Source: Silurus meridionalis (Eukaryota > Chordata > Actinopteri > Siluriformes > Siluridae). Taken from it: a stretch of 64,000 nucleotides of DNA. The notes under the pieces are model-generated. The model had not been told where the DNA came from. It saw only the letters and a program-made list of their open reading frames with translations, and did no database searches. The DNA lies in assembly GCF_014805685.1 (NCBI RefSeq), contig NC_060899.1:6807790-6871789 (forward strand), read 5' to 3'. A program made the position numbers and the translations under genes. Positions 63,898-64,000 of the stretch are shown piece by piece; position 1 is the stretch's first letter, and the number at the start of each line of letters is the position of its first letter.

Positions 63898-64000
63898 CCC
63901 ACGGTAGAAGGATAAATGGGAACATACATAATTTACTTTAAACCAGTTTATGATTCTTACAAACCCGTAGACCCTCACAATTACCCCGAGACCTAATGAA
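61350..64000 (-). other. cables2: cables2 intron running off the window
   Basis: The exon before 61349 should encode a conserved MRQYDT-like segment, and I do not find it here. A decayed Tc1-like region may lie at about 62600-63130. A CA microsatellite covers 63859-63894. Confidence 0.55.

Overview
The window is vertebrate nuclear DNA, almost certainly from a teleost fish. Its genes are split into short exons with GT-AG introns, CA/GT, CT and AT microsatellites are abundant, and it is crowded with Tc1/mariner and hAT DNA transposons plus LINE families typical of fish. Some SINE-like pieces resemble ones I associate with otophysan fish such as catfishes, but I cannot name the species.

Three protein genes can be reconstructed with a continuous reading frame across all exon joins. 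ndrg3 (+, exons from 1244 to 14772, 5' part outside the window) encodes the C-terminal part of an NDRG alpha/beta-hydrolase-fold protein. sla2 (+, 34197 to 37299) is complete, with seven coding exons giving a 262-residue SH3-SH2 adaptor. cables2 (-, 61349 down to 49817, 5' part beyond the right edge) encodes the conserved cyclin-box C-terminus of a CDK5/ABL1 enzyme substrate protein. ndrg3 followed by sla2 in the same orientation matches the NDRG3-SLA2 neighbourhood of human 20q.

Layout: 1-15950, ndrg3 with a hAT element (3141-4442) and a decayed Tc1 element carrying its own hAT insertion (7814-9465) in its introns. 16080-17122, a very diverged minisatellite and a LINE 3' end. 17410-28852, an 11.4 kb composite bounded by hAT-type ends and a perfect 8-bp target duplication. 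28861-34166, mostly featureless spacer with Tc1 remnants. 34167-38100, sla2. 38100-49816, spacer with LINE and Tc1 copies, including one Tc1 element with only one visible disabling mutation. 49817-64000, cables2 with repeat-filled introns.

The most unusual structure is the 17410-28852 composite. Between its hAT ends lie about fourteen tRNA-like modules, each with a pol III A-box-like and B-box-like sequence at tRNA spacing. They lie on both strands, several in a loose tandem array with a period of roughly 175-215 bp, and other transposons have inserted into them. I do not recognise this as a described element family. No transposase, promoter or RNA product has been demonstrated for it here.
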